From contig JACONJ010000025.1 in the NCBI GenBank assembly GCA_014323785.1, forward strand, positions 61,676 through 125,675: a DNA stretch of 64,000 bases, written 5' to 3'. Positions 10,153-20,094 of the stretch are shown piece by piece. The first letter of the stretch is position 1. Each line of letters opens with the position of its first letter. The notes below the pieces were generated by a model. That model was not told the origin of the DNA, ran no database searches, and was given only the letters and a program-made list of their open reading frames with translations. The translations under genes were made by a program, and so were the position numbers. The DNA comes from Paracoccaceae bacterium. Its GTDB lineage: Bacteria > Pseudomonadota > Alphaproteobacteria > Rhodobacterales > Rhodobacteraceae.

Positions 10153-12288
10153 TTATGTCGCCCTTGAACGCACTTGTCTGCGCACGGAAAGCGAGTTGTG
10201 CAATTCGGCGGAAATTTTGATCACCGGGGCCATGCGCATAAGGATATCGTCGGCCAGATGGCATTTGATCTCGTGCCCATCGGCCAGGCGGCGCATGGGC
10301 GGTATCCGGGTTTCGCACAAATTCTCCGGCACCTCGGATTTCCAGCGGCAGCGGGTTTGGAAGGGGCATCCGGGCGGCGGGTTCATCGCCGAAGGAATGT
10401 CACCTTCCAGCACGATATGCTGCTTCTCGACCGAGGTATCCGCAATCGGCACGGCCGAGAGGAGTGCCTCGGTATAGGGATGATAGGGCGGCGAGAAGAC
10501 CTGGTCTGTATCGCCCAGCTCCACCACATGGCCAAGATACATAACCATAACCCGATCAGAGAGATAGCGCACGATGCTCAAGTCATGAGATATGAAGAGC
10601 AGTGTGGTTTTCTCATTGCGCTGGATTTCCATCAGCAAATCTGTGACCGCCGCCTGGACCGACACATCAAGTGCCGAGACTGGCTCATCCGCGACAACGA
10701 TGCGTGCGCCACCAGCAAAGGCCCGGGCGATCCCGACCCGCTGTTTCTGCCCGCCCGACAGTTGCCGTGGCATCCGGTCGGCGAAGGCGCGGGGCAGTTT
10801 CACCAGATCGAGTAGTTCCAGCATGCGGCTGCGGCGCTCGGCCTCACTATTACCGTATCTGAAAATCTCCAGAGCCCGGATGATCTGACGGCCAACGGTC
10901 ATTGAGGGGTTGAGCGTATCAAACGGGTTTTGAAACACCATCTGGATTGAGGAGACAGTTGATGTATCGCGATCTTCGATACGGGTTGCTTCAATGTTCC
11001 GGTTATCAAGGAAAACCTGGCCGTCAGTGGCCGTCTCCAGCCCCATCAACACTTTGGCCAGCGTGGACTTGCCGCAGCCAGATTCGCCCACGATGGCGAG
11101 GGTTTCGGCTTCGTGCGCCTCGAAACTCAGCGTCTCATTGGCTTTTACAACTTTGGTATCGCCACCTCCGAACATCGAGTTGGCCGCGACCTCATAGTAT
11201 TTCTTGAGATTATCGACCTTCAGCACCGGATTGCCGACGCTGCCCTTGGCCTTCCCGGATGGCAACGCCCGGGGTGCCAGCCAGTCGATTTCGGTGAACC
11301 GCAGGCAACGGGAACTGTGCCTGTCATGTCCCTTGATCGCAGCCATTGGAATATCCTGCGCATCACAGAGGCCAGTTTTGAAATAGTCGCAGCGCGGGCC
11401 AAAATTGCAGCCCGGCGGGCGTTCGTGGGGCAGAGGAAAATTGCCAGGAATGGCGATCAGCGGGCGGGCATTCTTATCCGCCCCCGGCAGAGGGATTGAT
11501 CGGAACAGTGCCTGCGTATAGGGGTGCCGCATCTTGTTGAAGACATCTTTGATGGAGCCAGTCTCCACCGCCTCCCCGGAATACATGACGCAGATCCGAT
11601 CACAGGTTTCCAGAACCAGCCCCAGATTGTGTGAGATAAACAGCATCGAGGTGCCATATTTCTTACCCAGATCCTTCACCAATTCGACCACCGCGGCCTC
11701 TACTGTCACGTCAAGTGCGGTCGTCGGTTCATCGAGGATCAGCAGGGACGGGTTGGCCATCAGTGCCATGGCGATAACGATCCGTTGCTGCTGACCGCCG
11801 GACAACTGATGCGGGAAACTGTCGAGCATCCGCTTTGGGTCGGGCAAGCGCACATCAGTCACCACTTCCAGTGCGCGTTCAAAAGCCTCCCTGGCGGAAA
11901 TTTTTTCGTGGATCATTGGCACTTCCATCAGCTGTTTACCGACCTTCATAGCCGGGTTCAGCGATGCCATGGGTTCCTGATAGATCATCGCAATCTCGGA
12001 ACCGCGCAGTTCCCGCAACACCTCATCTGTCATCGCGTTCAGATTGCGGCCCCTGAACGTGATCGACCCACCCACGATGCGGCCGTTGACGCCCAGATCC
12101 CGCATCACGCCAAGTGCCACGGTGGACTTCCCGCAACCGGACTCGCCTACCAGACCCATTGCTTCCCCCGGCTGTACGGTGCAGGAGAAATCCATAACCG
12201 CCGGAATTTCCCGCATGCGGGTAAAGAAAGAAATTGAGAGGTTGTCGATTTCCAGGATTGGTCCGTCATGAGGTTCACGGTTTGCCAT
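10153..12288 (-). CDS. Oligopeptide ABC transporter, fused double ATP-binding protein (DppD-DppF type)
   Basis: One chain of 711 residues holding both ATPase modules of a peptide/nickel-type importer. Module 1: Walker A GLVGESGCGKSTVALG, signature LSGGQQQR, Walker B LLILDEPTTALDVT. Module 2: [38 protein letters not shown]. Each module ends with the oligopeptide/dipeptide C-terminal cysteine region (PPGCNFGPRCDYFKTGLCD and PPGCPFQTRCRWKSEV), which in related proteins binds an iron-sulfur cluster. It is the last gene of the leftward operon, 125 bases after the OppC-like permease. The fused form is common in Alphaproteobacteria. Confidence 0.93.
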   Translation of the reverse strand: MANREPHDGPILEIDNLSISFFTRMREIPAVMDFSCTVQPGEAMGLVGESGCGKSTVALGVMRDLGVNGRIVGGSITFRGRNLNAMTDEVLRELRGSEIAMIYQEPMASLNPAMKVGKQLMEVPMIHEKISAREAFERALEVVTDVRLPDPKRMLDSFPHQLSGGQQQRIVIAMALMANPSLLILDEPTTALDVTVEAAVVELVKDLGKKYGTSMLFISHNLGLVLETCDRICVMYSGEAVETGSIKDVFNKMRHPYTQALFRSIPLPGADKNARPLIAIPGNFPLPHERPPGCNFGPRCDYFKTGLCDAQDIPMAAIKGHDRHSSRCLRFTEIDWLAPRALPSGKAKGSVGNPVLKVDNLKKYYEVAANSMFGGGDTKVVKANETLSFEAHEAETLAIVGESGCGKSTLAKVLMGLETATDGQVFLDNRNIEATRIEDRDTSTVSSIQMVFQNPFDTLNPSMTVGRQIIRALEIFRYGNSEAERRSRMLELLDLVKLPRAFADRMPRQLSGGQKQRVGIARAFAGGARIVVADEPVSALDVSVQAAVTDLLMEIQRNEKTTLLFISHDLSIVRYLSDRVMVMYLGHVVELGDTDQVFSPPYHPYTEALLSAVPIADTSVEKQHIVLEGDIPSAMNPPPGCPFQTRCRWKSEVPENLCETRIPPMRRLADGHEIKCHLADDILMRMAPVIKISAELHNSLSVRRQVRSRAT

Positions 12289-12413
12289 TGGGGTGTCCCC
12301 TGTTCTGGTTCTGAGCCGGTTGATTTTCTGATCGAATGCCCTTGGCCCAGGCAGGGCGGATCGGGTGTGAATCGGCGGATACGCGCATGGTCAGAAGACG
12401 CCGTGCCCGCGCA

Positions 12414-13877
12414 TCAGTCCTTCAGGCTTTCTTCGCGCAGACCATCGGCCAGCAGGTTCAGGCCCAGAACCAGTGTCATCAGTGCCAGGGCGGGTGCCAG
12501 CGGCGGGTGCGGATAGATCGTCAGAAGGCGGCGACCTTCGTTTATGGTTGAACCCCAGTTCGCACTTTCGGGATCAACCCCCAGGCCAAAGAAGCCAAGG
12601 GTGCCCAGCAGGATCGTCGTGTAGCCGATCCGAAGGCAGAAATCGACGATCAGCGGACCGCGTGCATTGGGCAGAATCTCCCATAGCATGATATACCAAG
12701 GGCCTTCGCCCCGGGTCTGGCCCGCGGCCACATAATCCCGCGTTTTGATGTCAAGCACGATCCCGCGAACAATCCGGAACACGGTGGGTGAGTTCACGAA
12801 CACAACCGATACGAACACGATCAGAAGGTTGCCGGGAATATCGAAAATATCCAGCACTTCGGGCCAGAACCGCAAGGGGGAGTCCGAATCGCCCCGGTCG
12901 GAGATTAGCGAGAAGTAGCAGAGCGCTCCGGTCACCAAGACCACTGCCAGCAGGATGGCACGCTTCGTTGGCTGCGTGTGGTAGCGAGAGTTGAACAGCA
13001 CCACGAAAAAGATGATCGGGAAAATGAATAGAACCATCGACATGTATTGTGGCACACCGGCCAGCACGATCTCGGGCGTCACCAGCAGGTAGAAAAGCAA
13101 AATGACCGGAAATGCCAAGACAAGATTGGCGATGAACGTGATCACCGTGTCCATCTTGCCACCGAAATAGCCCGCAGGCAGGCCAAGCGTGATGCCAATC
13201 ATAAAGGCGAACAGCGTGGCAGCAGGCGCAATCTGTAATACCTCACGCGCACCATGGACCATGCGGCTGAAAACGTCGCGGCCCAGATTGTCGCCGCCCA
13301 GCAAATAGGCGGGGAAATCGCCCTCATTTGAGTTGGGGATGAAGGCGCCAGGCACTTCGTTCCGCATCTGGCTGATCACGTCGATGGGGCCGTGGGTGGC
13401 AACCAGGCCAGCAAAGATCGCGGTGAAGACCCAGAACATCACCAGGAAAAAGCCGACCATGCCAATGGGGCTGTCGAAGAGTTTGCCGTAGAGCCCCAGT
13501 ACGCGTTTGAATCTGATCGAGACAGTAAAGGTTATGATAAGCGCGATCCATACTGGCAGGAACCGCGCACCGACGGCACCGACCACGCCTTGATCTGTCA
13601 GGTCCGATTGAAAGACGCCAGCAATGAAGAAGAGCACAATACAAGCCAGAAAGACTAGGATCGCGTATTTCATCGCCATCAGCGTGTAATCTACCGGGCT
13701 GCGCGGGATGCTGATGCCGTGGTTTTGGTCGGGGGTGATCACGACCTCCCCCGGGCGCATACCTGCAAAGATCATCACCGCCTGGGTAAGGAAGGCTAAA
13801 AAGAACACCGCAATCGACGCCACGATCAGCGGGTTCAGGATAGGGCCAAGTGTGCCGGTCCAGCTCATCGGGTCCAT
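12414..13877 (-). CDS. Oligopeptide ABC permease (OppC/DppC type), extended
   Basis: Inner-membrane permease of 487 residues, while OppC/DppC proteins usually have about 300. The canonical start (LFDSPIGMVGFFLVMFWVF) appears only at about residue 137; the first 130 residues add three hydrophobic segments. A second extra part with two or three membrane segments (YMSMVLFIFPIIFFVVLF and AILLAVVLVTGALCYFSLI) lies inside the transport core, before the coupling loop YVAAGQTRGEGPWYIM. The core still ends normally (GLNLLADGLREESLKD). It pairs with the OppB-like permease 15 bases upstream. The role of the additions is unknown. Confidence 0.88.
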   Translation of the reverse strand: MDPMSWTGTLGPILNPLIVASIAVFFLAFLTQAVMIFAGMRPGEVVITPDQNHGISIPRSPVDYTLMAMKYAILVFLACIVLFFIAGVFQSDLTDQGVVGAVGARFLPVWIALIITFTVSIRFKRVLGLYGKLFDSPIGMVGFFLVMFWVFTAIFAGLVATHGPIDVISQMRNEVPGAFIPNSNEGDFPAYLLGGDNLGRDVFSRMVHGAREVLQIAPAATLFAFMIGITLGLPAGYFGGKMDTVITFIANLVLAFPVILLFYLLVTPEIVLAGVPQYMSMVLFIFPIIFFVVLFNSRYHTQPTKRAILLAVVLVTGALCYFSLISDRGDSDSPLRFWPEVLDIFDIPGNLLIVFVSVVFVNSPTVFRIVRGIVLDIKTRDYVAAGQTRGEGPWYIMLWEILPNARGPLIVDFCLRIGYTTILLGTLGFFGLGVDPESANWGSTINEGRRLLTIYPHPPLAPALALMTLVLGLNLLADGLREESLKD

Positions 13878-13892
13878 AATTTGGCCCCTCCC

Positions 13893-14981
13893 TCAGGAAA
13901 TTCGAATCCGGGGATTCAGATACACATAGCCGATATCAGAGATCATCTGCGTGGTCAGGACTACCACGACCGCGACAATCGAGACCGCCATCAGTAGTTC
14001 AATGTCATTATTGGAAGCTGCCTGAACAAGGGTCCAACCAAAGCCGTTATAGTTAAAGAGTGTCTCGACGATCACAACACCGGTCAAAAGCCATGGTATT
14101 TGCAGCATGATCACCGTGAAGGGAGCAATCAGCGCGTTGCGAAGCGCGTGTTTCAAGACGATGTTGCGGAAACTGACGCCCTTCAGCCGCGCGGTACGGA
14201 TGTATTGCGCGGTCATCACCTCGGCCATGGAGGCGCGCGTCATCCGCGCGATATAGCCCATCCCGTAAAGCGCAAGTGTCATCACCGGAAGCGTGAAGTT
14301 CCAGAATGTGATGTCGTCCATCGCGGAACGGGCCGAACCAAGGAACAAGGTGCGCCCTTCGAACCAGCCGTTTGCAGCCAGCCAGGGCGATATACCAGCC
14401 GTAGAGGAAGCCAGAAGGACAATGAAAATCACACCCGAGACGTATTCCGGTGTTGCCGTCGTGGCGATGGAAGCGGTCGAGAGGGATCGATCCATGCGGG
14501 AGCCTTCTCGCATTCCTGCCAGAACCCCGATGATCAGTGCCGAAGGTACCATGACGATCAGCACCCAGCCCATCAACTTTCCGGTCAAAAGCAATCGGCC
14601 CCAGACGATATTCGTCACCTCATCGTCTGACACGGTGGAATACCCCCAATCGCCCTGCAAAAGGCCACAGAAGCGAGGCGCATCCGCGGGGTCCATGCCG
14701 AAATCAATACACCGCCCGATGATTTCGCCACTTTCTTCGTCCTTGATGATCCAACCAGGTGCTACGCCCAGCCATTGGCCATATCTGAGCAGCATTGGAT
14801 CACCAAACCCGTTATTGTCCAGCCAGCGCAGAACCTCGGCATCCGTCATCCGTGCGTTGCCTTGCGTCTTGGCCAGCTTTTCCAGATTAGGAAAAAGATT
14901 GGTGAGGAAGAAGACTACAAAGGTCAAACACAGTGCCGTCAGAAGCATCGTGCCGATGCGTTTCAGGATAAATTGTCCCAT
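13893..14981 (-). CDS. Oligopeptide ABC permease (OppB/DppB type)
   Basis: Inner-membrane permease of 362 residues with the usual N-terminus (MGQFILKRIGTMLLTALCL), a large first periplasmic region and the coupling motif YIRTARLKGVSFRNIVLKHALRN broken here as residues near 275-297, followed by ALIAPFTVIM. I chose the ATG at 14981 because it gives the standard start of the family; an in-frame start at 15017 adds a hydrophilic leader. It lies between the binding-protein gene and the OppC-like gene, in the normal order for peptide importers. Confidence 0.9.
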   Translation of the reverse strand: MGQFILKRIGTMLLTALCLTFVVFFLTNLFPNLEKLAKTQGNARMTDAEVLRWLDNNGFGDPMLLRYGQWLGVAPGWIIKDEESGEIIGRCIDFGMDPADAPRFCGLLQGDWGYSTVSDDEVTNIVWGRLLLTGKLMGWVLIVMVPSALIIGVLAGMREGSRMDRSLSTASIATTATPEYVSGVIFIVLLASSTAGISPWLAANGWFEGRTLFLGSARSAMDDITFWNFTLPVMTLALYGMGYIARMTRASMAEVMTAQYIRTARLKGVSFRNIVLKHALRNALIAPFTVIMLQIPWLLTGVVIVETLFNYNGFGWTLVQAASNNDIELLMAVSIVAVVVVLTTQMISDIGYVYLNPRIRIS

Positions 14982-15021
14982 TGCATTCCCTGTCTGTTGC
15001 CCTCCCAAGGGCACCATTCAC

Positions 15022-15045
15022 CGGATCTCGCCAGATTGAGATCCG
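15022..15045 (-). other. Second hairpin in the same intergenic space
   Basis: Perfect 8-base inverted repeat CGGATCTC / GAGATCCG with an 8-base loop, 40 bases before the OppB-like start. Together with the stronger hairpin just upstream it probably sets the mRNA ratio between binding protein and membrane subunits. No T run is present. Confidence 0.4.
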
Positions 15046-15085
15046 TTTGGATGGGGCAGGGTTCGGGTGCCCCGCAAAACGAGAC

Positions 15086-15113
15086 CGGGGTGGCCCGTTG
15101 GCTGGCCACCCCG
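15086..15113 (-). terminator. Strong hairpin between binding-protein and permease genes
   Basis: A perfect 10-base stem (CGGGGTGGCC paired with GGCCACCCCG) with an 8-base loop begins 11 bases after the stop codon of the binding-protein gene. No clear T run follows, so it may protect the 3' end of the binding-protein mRNA or partly terminate transcription before the permease genes. Confidence 0.55.
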
Positions 15114-15124
15114 ATCAGACGCCC

Positions 15125-16768
15125 TTAGGCTGCGACGCCCAGGTAATGCACGTTGATCTCAAACTTCGGATGCATCTCTGCGTTGATCACGTTTGGCGTA
15201 TGATGACGATAGAGCGAACGCCAATAGGGCAGCAGCGTCACGCCTTCATCCTGCATGATGGTCTGCAGTTGCACCATCACCTTACGCCTTGCATCGGCGT
15301 CCTGAATGCCGTTGGCCTGATCCAGAAGCGCATCAAATTCGGCATTCGCAAAGCCCGACTCATTCCAGGCCTCGCCCGAGCGATAGGCCAGGTTCAGGAT
15401 CTGGACGCCAAGTTCCCGATGGTTCCAGTTGGTTGAGCTGAACGGATAGTTTGTCCAGTCGTTCCAAAATGTTGAACCAGGGATCACGGTTCGCGTCACG
15501 CGGAAGCCCGCATCGCGCAACTGGGCGGCGACAGCATCGGTGGTTTTGCGGCGAAAATCATCATCGATCGAGATAATCTCAAACTCATGATCAGCATGAC
15601 CGGACTCTTCCAACAGGGCGAATGCTGCGGCCTTATCCACCGTGATCGGCGGCAATTCGGCATATTCCGGGTGGATCGGGCAGACATGGTGGTTTTCCGC
15701 CAGAATACCCTGCCCGTTGATGCCGAGATCCAGGCAGACCTGCGGATCAACTGCCAGTGCGATGGCTTTGCGAACCACGACGTTGTCATAGGGCGCATTG
15801 TTCTGGTTTGGGCGGATCACCACGGTTGCCGCGGTCGTCACCTCGGACTGTTCCCAACCGATGGCGGCGAACAGGTCAACGAATTCGCCCACGGTTTCAT
15901 AATTCATGTCGAACTCGCCCGCTTCGGCCCCCGCCAGCCAGGCGACCGGATCCTGGCCCAGGTCAACGAACTCGATCCGGTCCAGATAAGCCTCACGCCA
16001 GTAGCTGTGATCGGGGTTCTTTTCCAATACGGCCTTGACACCCACTTCGTAAGAGGCGACGCGATAGGCACCAGTACCCACGCCGTGGTCCAACGGATTG
16101 GTTCCGATCAGATCGCGATGCTGAATGGCCGCAGGGTAATCGGCGATGCCCGGGATCAGCGTGATGTCCGGCTTTGGGTAGTTGATCTGAAGCGTCAGAT
16201 CATCCACTACCACGATGCCGCCTTCGACGGCGCGTTTGGTGTCTGGATCGACAAGCGAGCCCATGCGCGTAGCCATCGAGTTGCCCTCGACTTCGGCTTC
16301 GCACCAGCCTTCGAAATTTGCGGCAACATCGGCGGCGGTGAACGGGTCGCCATTGTTCCAGGTCACACCGGGGCGCAAGCGCAGCGTGTACTGCGTTGCA
16401 TCCTCATTTGCGCCCCAACTCTCCAGAAGCACACCAGTGAACGAGCCATCGGCGTTGTATTCCACCAGATATTCCACAAACCCTCGGGTAATGTTGCCCA
16501 TCTGGCTCCAGTCATAGCTGCGCGGGTCTTTCAGCGCACGCACTTCCATCTGGATGCGCAGGGTGCCCCCCATCGGCGGCGTTCGGCGATGGGCCATCGC
16601 GCTGGCCGGGGCTCCGCCGATCAGCGCATAGGCCGCTGCCGTACTCAGGCCCAATGCGGTTGAACGCACCAGGAATTCACGGCGGCTGAGTTGACCGGTC
16701 TTGAACTCTCGGGCATACATCCTGGCCGCTGGGTGTACCCGCTGGCTGGTTTCAACTGCTTGTGTCAT
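15125..16768 (-). CDS. Oligopeptide ABC transporter substrate-binding protein, Tat-exported
   Basis: Family 5 extracellular solute-binding protein (DppA/OppA type), 547 residues. A twin-arginine signal is visible: SRREFLVRSTALG with the two arginines at residues 29-30, then a hydrophobic stretch and ASA. The body shows the normal family 5 pattern (YTLRLRPGVTWNNGDPFTAADV). I set the start at 16768 because GGGAG lies at the right distance and the Tat motif then falls near position 30; an in-frame start at 16849 would add 27 residues. It is the first gene of the peptide-uptake operon. A peptide, opine or other amino-acid-like substrate is likely. Confidence 0.92.
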   Translation of the reverse strand: MTQAVETSQRVHPAARMYAREFKTGQLSRREFLVRSTALGLSTAAAYALIGGAPASAMAHRRTPPMGGTLRIQMEVRALKDPRSYDWSQMGNITRGFVEYLVEYNADGSFTGVLLESWGANEDATQYTLRLRPGVTWNNGDPFTAADVAANFEGWCEAEVEGNSMATRMGSLVDPDTKRAVEGGIVVVDDLTLQINYPKPDITLIPGIADYPAAIQHRDLIGTNPLDHGVGTGAYRVASYEVGVKAVLEKNPDHSYWREAYLDRIEFVDLGQDPVAWLAGAEAGEFDMNYETVGEFVDLFAAIGWEQSEVTTAATVVIRPNQNNAPYDNVVVRKAIALAVDPQVCLDLGINGQGILAENHHVCPIHPEYAELPPITVDKAAAFALLEESGHADHEFEIISIDDDFRRKTTDAVAAQLRDAGFRVTRTVIPGSTFWNDWTNYPFSSTNWNHRELGVQILNLAYRSGEAWNESGFANAEFDALLDQANGIQDADARRKVMVQLQTIMQDEGVTLLPYWRSLYRHHTPNVINAEMHPKFEINVHYLGVAA

Positions 16769-16968
16769 CCTTGATCTCCCTGTGACAGGTATGTTTTGTT
16801 GAGTGAATCTGCCAACCATGTGTGTTCCGGACAGGTTCCCTGAACCCATGACGCAACATTATATACCGGTTGTCAATAGGGCGCACGGGGCAGGCATGCA
16901 AATTTTACGACATTTGATAAAAAGCGACATCGTTGTTGAACGCCGCACAATCCTGCCCGACCCTTGCA

Positions 16969-17841
16969 TCAGGGTATGGCCACGCCCCGCCAGCCCGTCA
17001 TCCGGGCGCGAAACCAGGTTCGCTGCCGCTTTGCATATTGACGTGTGGCGATGATCGTGGCCTTGCGCACATCCTCCAGGCTTAGTTCCCCCCGCAAATG
17101 CGCCATCAGCTCCTGCGCACCGATGGCTTTCGCCGCCCCACCCGCATGGGACCAGCGCGGCAGATTCGTGTGGGCCTCATCCAGGACACCGTGTGCCAGC
17201 ATCCGGTCGAAACGTCTGCTGATCCGCTTGGCCAGCCAGTCCGCGTCGGCATCCATCAATAGCGGGGTCGTGCCTGCCAGCGGCAAAAGCGGTGCTGCTG
17301 TTGCATCCTGCCAGACCGACAGCGGCGTCCCGGTCGTGCGCCAGACTTCCCATCCGCGCTGCACCCGCACACGGTTCCGGCGGTCGATCCGGCTGGCCAG
17401 CACAGGATCGACGCGGTCAAGCTCGGCCAGCAGGGTTTCAAATTGTGTCGCCTCGGCCTCTTCCCGCACGTCGGAGGGGATCGCCGGGATTTCTGCCAGC
17501 CCTTCGGTCAAGGCCCGAAAGTAAAGACCCGTGCCCCCCACGATGATCGGCCTTGGTCCGCCAGGCCGCAGATGCGGTGCCACATCCCTTAGCCAACTGC
17601 CAACGGAATAGGAGGCATCGAACGGCACATGCCCGTAAAGCAGGTGCGGTGCGCGGGCCTCTTCCTCTGGGCCGGGGCGGGATGTCAGTACATGCCAGCC
17701 ATCATAGACCTGCAAGGCATCGGCATTGATGATGACCCCGCCAGCTGCCTCGGCGATACTCAACGCCAATTCCGTTTTGCCTGAGGCGGTCGACCCAGCG
17801 ATCAGCACCGGACGTTCAGGCGGAACTGAGGCAAAATCCAT
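16969..17841 (-). CDS. miaA: tRNA dimethylallyltransferase
   Basis: Adds a dimethylallyl group to A37 of tRNAs reading UNN codons. The P-loop [12 protein letters not shown] is at about residues 16-27, followed by the family motifs [27 protein letters not shown] and, near the end, [16 protein letters not shown]. The protein has 290 residues from the ATG at 17841; an in-frame start at 17898 would add 19 residues not typical of the family. It is divergent from pyrH with 129 bases between the starts. Confidence 0.95.
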   Translation of the reverse strand: MDFASVPPERPVLIAGSTASGKTELALSIAEAAGGVIINADALQVYDGWHVLTSRPGPEEEARAPHLLYGHVPFDASYSVGSWLRDVAPHLRPGGPRPIIVGGTGLYFRALTEGLAEIPAIPSDVREEAEATQFETLLAELDRVDPVLASRIDRRNRVRVQRGWEVWRTTGTPLSVWQDATAAPLLPLAGTTPLLMDADADWLAKRISRRFDRMLAHGVLDEAHTNLPRWSHAGGAAKAIGAQELMAHLRGELSLEDVRKATIIATRQYAKRQRTWFRARMTGWRGVAIP

Positions 17842-17970
17842 CCTGCGCCCCGAGTGTTGTGACCATGAATAAGGTTGTTGAATACCATACCTTTTCAAGC
17901 CATTGTGCCGCTATCGCAATGAGAGTCGTCAAAACCAGGCTCCAGGGATGAGAACAGGACGAAGACTTCC

Positions 17971-18702
17971 ATGCCAGATGATGCCAGTGCGACCACGCCC
18001 GCCTATGACCGCGTGATGTTGAAAATCTCGGGCGAGGCACTGATGGACTCCCGGCAGAGCGGGCTGCATCCACCCACGGTCCAGCGCATCGCCGCCGAGG
18101 TGAAATCAGTGCACGATCTGGGGGTAGAGATTTGCATGGTCATCGGTGGCGGTAACATCTTCCGCGGGCTTCAGGGCGCAGCCCAAGGGATGGAGCGGAC
18201 AACTGCCGATTATATGGGTATGCTAGCGACCGTGATGAACGCGCTGGCAATGCAATCGGCCCTGGAAAGCGTGGGCGTCTTCACCCGCGTGATAAGTGCA
18301 ATCCCTATGGATCAAATCTGTGAACCCTATATCCGCCGCCGTGCGGTGCGACATTTGGAGAAAAAGCGCGTGGTGATCTTCGCGGCGGGGACAGGCAACC
18401 CCTATTTCACGACAGATACCGCTGCCACCCTACGCGCCAATGAGATGCGCTGTCAGGCGATATTCAAGGGAACCAAGGTGGACGGCGTCTATGATAAAGA
18501 TCCAGCCAAACACGCCAATGCCAAACGCTTTGATACCATCACTTACGATGAGGTGTTAGCCCGGCATCTGGGTATTATGGATGCCTCGGCAATTGCGCTT
18601 GCGCGTGAAAACGACGTTCCGATTATCGTCTTCGGTCTGGATGAGCCCGGCGGGTTCCGCGGAATCCTGGCTGGGCGGGGAGCCTATACAAAAGTGCATT
18701 GA
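17971..18702 (+). CDS. pyrH: Uridylate kinase
   Basis: Phosphorylates UMP to UDP in pyrimidine nucleotide synthesis. The 243 residues show the bacterial PyrH pattern: [55 protein letters not shown] and, at the end, [16 protein letters not shown]. It opens the pyrH-frr-uppS-cdsA-dxr run, a conserved order in proteobacteria. frr starts 54 bases later. Confidence 0.97.
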   Translation: MPDDASATTPAYDRVMLKISGEALMDSRQSGLHPPTVQRIAAEVKSVHDLGVEICMVIGGGNIFRGLQGAAQGMERTTADYMGMLATVMNALAMQSALESVGVFTRVISAIPMDQICEPYIRRRAVRHLEKKRVVIFAAGTGNPYFTTDTAATLRANEMRCQAIFKGTKVDGVYDKDPAKHANAKRFDTITYDEVLARHLGIMDASAIALARENDVPIIVFGLDEPGGFRGILAGRGAYTKVH

Positions 18703-18756
18703 GCCGCTAGAAGCCACTGAACATCAGCAACCAAAACGAGAGCAAGGGGGGCCGGG

Positions 18757-19320
18757 ATGTCCGATGATATCGAGATCGACACAGACGAGCTGGAACGCCG
18801 TATGGCAGGTGCTTTGGCGAATCTGCGCAGGGAGTTTGCCGGTTTGCGTACCGGTCGCGCCTCTGCCGCGATGCTGGAACCAGTGCGGGTTGATGCCTAT
18901 GGCCAGATGACGCCGATTACCCAAGTTGGCACCGTGAACGTGCCTGAACCTCGGATGGTCACGGTCAATGTCTGGGACAAATCGCTGGTGAGTGCCGTGG
19001 AAAGAGCGATCCGCGAATCGGGTCTTGGCATCAATCCGCAGTTGAACGGCACCATCATTATGCTGCCCGTTCCGGAGCTGAATGAGGAACGGCGGCGCGA
19101 GTTAACCAAGGTCGCCGCGCAATATGCCGAGAACGCCCGCGTGGCAATCCGCAATATACGCCGCGACGGAATGGACCGGATCAGGAAAGCCGGGGCCGAC
19201 GGCATGTCCGAGGACGACCAGAAGCTGTGGGAGGTCGAGGTGCAGGAACTGACCGATGACCATATCAGCCGGGTCGGTAGCACCCTGGCGACCAAACAAG
19301 ACGAGATCATGCAGGTCTAA
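18757..19320 (+). CDS. frr: Ribosome recycling factor
   Basis: Acts with EF-G to split ribosomes after termination. The protein has 187 residues, the normal length. Typical sections are [24 protein letters not shown] broken into the helix at about residues 16-39, [17 protein letters not shown] and the C-terminal [19 protein letters not shown]-containing ribosome-binding sequence AAGGGGGG (18743-18750) precedes the ATG. uppS follows after 30 bases. Confidence 0.97.
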   Translation: MSDDIEIDTDELERRMAGALANLRREFAGLRTGRASAAMLEPVRVDAYGQMTPITQVGTVNVPEPRMVTVNVWDKSLVSAVERAIRESGLGINPQLNGTIIMLPVPELNEERRRELTKVAAQYAENARVAIRNIRRDGMDRIRKAGADGMSEDDQKLWEVEVQELTDDHISRVGSTLATKQDEIMQV

Positions 19321-19350
19321 CACCAGGTTCTTTATCAGGAGGTTCTTTGA

Positions 19351-20073
19351 ATGGCTCAATGTAGCCGCCGGAAAACACCGCGCCATGTGGCGATCATTAT
19401 GGATGGAAACGGCCGATGGGCACAAATGCGTGGCCATCGGCGCTTGGTGGGCCACCATGCGGGCGCGAAGCGCGTGAAGGAGATTTTGCGCACCTGCCCG
19501 AATTTGGGGATTGATTACCTGACGATCTTTGCCTTCTCCACGGAAAACTGGAAACGCACCCAGGTCGAGGTTGCGGGGCTGATGACGCTTTTCAAGCGCT
19601 ACATCCGGTACGAAACGCAATCCCTGCATGACGAAGGTGTTCGCGTCCGTTTCATCGGGGATCGGGTTCGGCTGGAACCGGCCTTGGTCGACCTGATGGA
19701 TAATCTGGAACTTCTGACTGCTGGGAATAGCGGTACATATCTGACCATCGCACTGGATTATGGTGGCCGGGATGAGGTGGCCCGCGCGGCCAGGCGGCTG
19801 GCCCAGGATGTCGCTAGGGGCCAGCTTGATCCGCGCGTGGTGAGTGATGAAACCCTGCCAAAATATCTTGATACTTACTTTCTGCCGGACCCGGATCTGG
19901 TGATCCGTACCTCGGGTGAGGCGCGCATCTCTAACTTCTTGCTCTGGCAATCGGCCTATGCGGAATATGAGTTCATCGACACGCTCTGGCCCGATTTCAC
20001 GCCTGCCGAGTTTGCGACTGTTCTCAACCGCTTCGACAATCGCAAGCGGCGCTTCGGGGCCGTACCAGTTTGA
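19351..20073 (+). CDS. uppS: Undecaprenyl diphosphate synthase
   Basis: Cis-prenyltransferase that elongates farnesyl diphosphate with isopentenyl diphosphate to make the C55 lipid carrier for peptidoglycan and O-antigen. Motifs: HVAIIMDGNGRWA (about residues 12-24, with the catalytic Asp), FAFSTENWKR, DLVIRTSGEARISNFLLWQ and FIDTLWPDF. There are 240 residues. AGGAGG lies 9-14 bases before the ATG. It precedes cdsA in the standard order. Confidence 0.96.
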   Translation: MAQCSRRKTPRHVAIIMDGNGRWAQMRGHRRLVGHHAGAKRVKEILRTCPNLGIDYLTIFAFSTENWKRTQVEVAGLMTLFKRYIRYETQSLHDEGVRVRFIGDRVRLEPALVDLMDNLELLTAGNSGTYLTIALDYGGRDEVARAARRLAQDVARGQLDPRVVSDETLPKYLDTYFLPDPDLVIRTSGEARISNFLLWQSAYAEYEFIDTLWPDFTPAEFATVLNRFDNRKRRFGAVPV

Positions 20074-20094
20074 CACGGTGCCACCCAAGCCACC

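Noticed and set aside
16858..16876. TTGACA and TATAAT before the peptide-binding protein gene (minus strand) as a promoter
   Set aside because: Both hexamers are good but only 7 bases apart, so they cannot be -35 and -10 of the same sigma-70 promoter. One may belong to a real promoter whose other element I could not identify.
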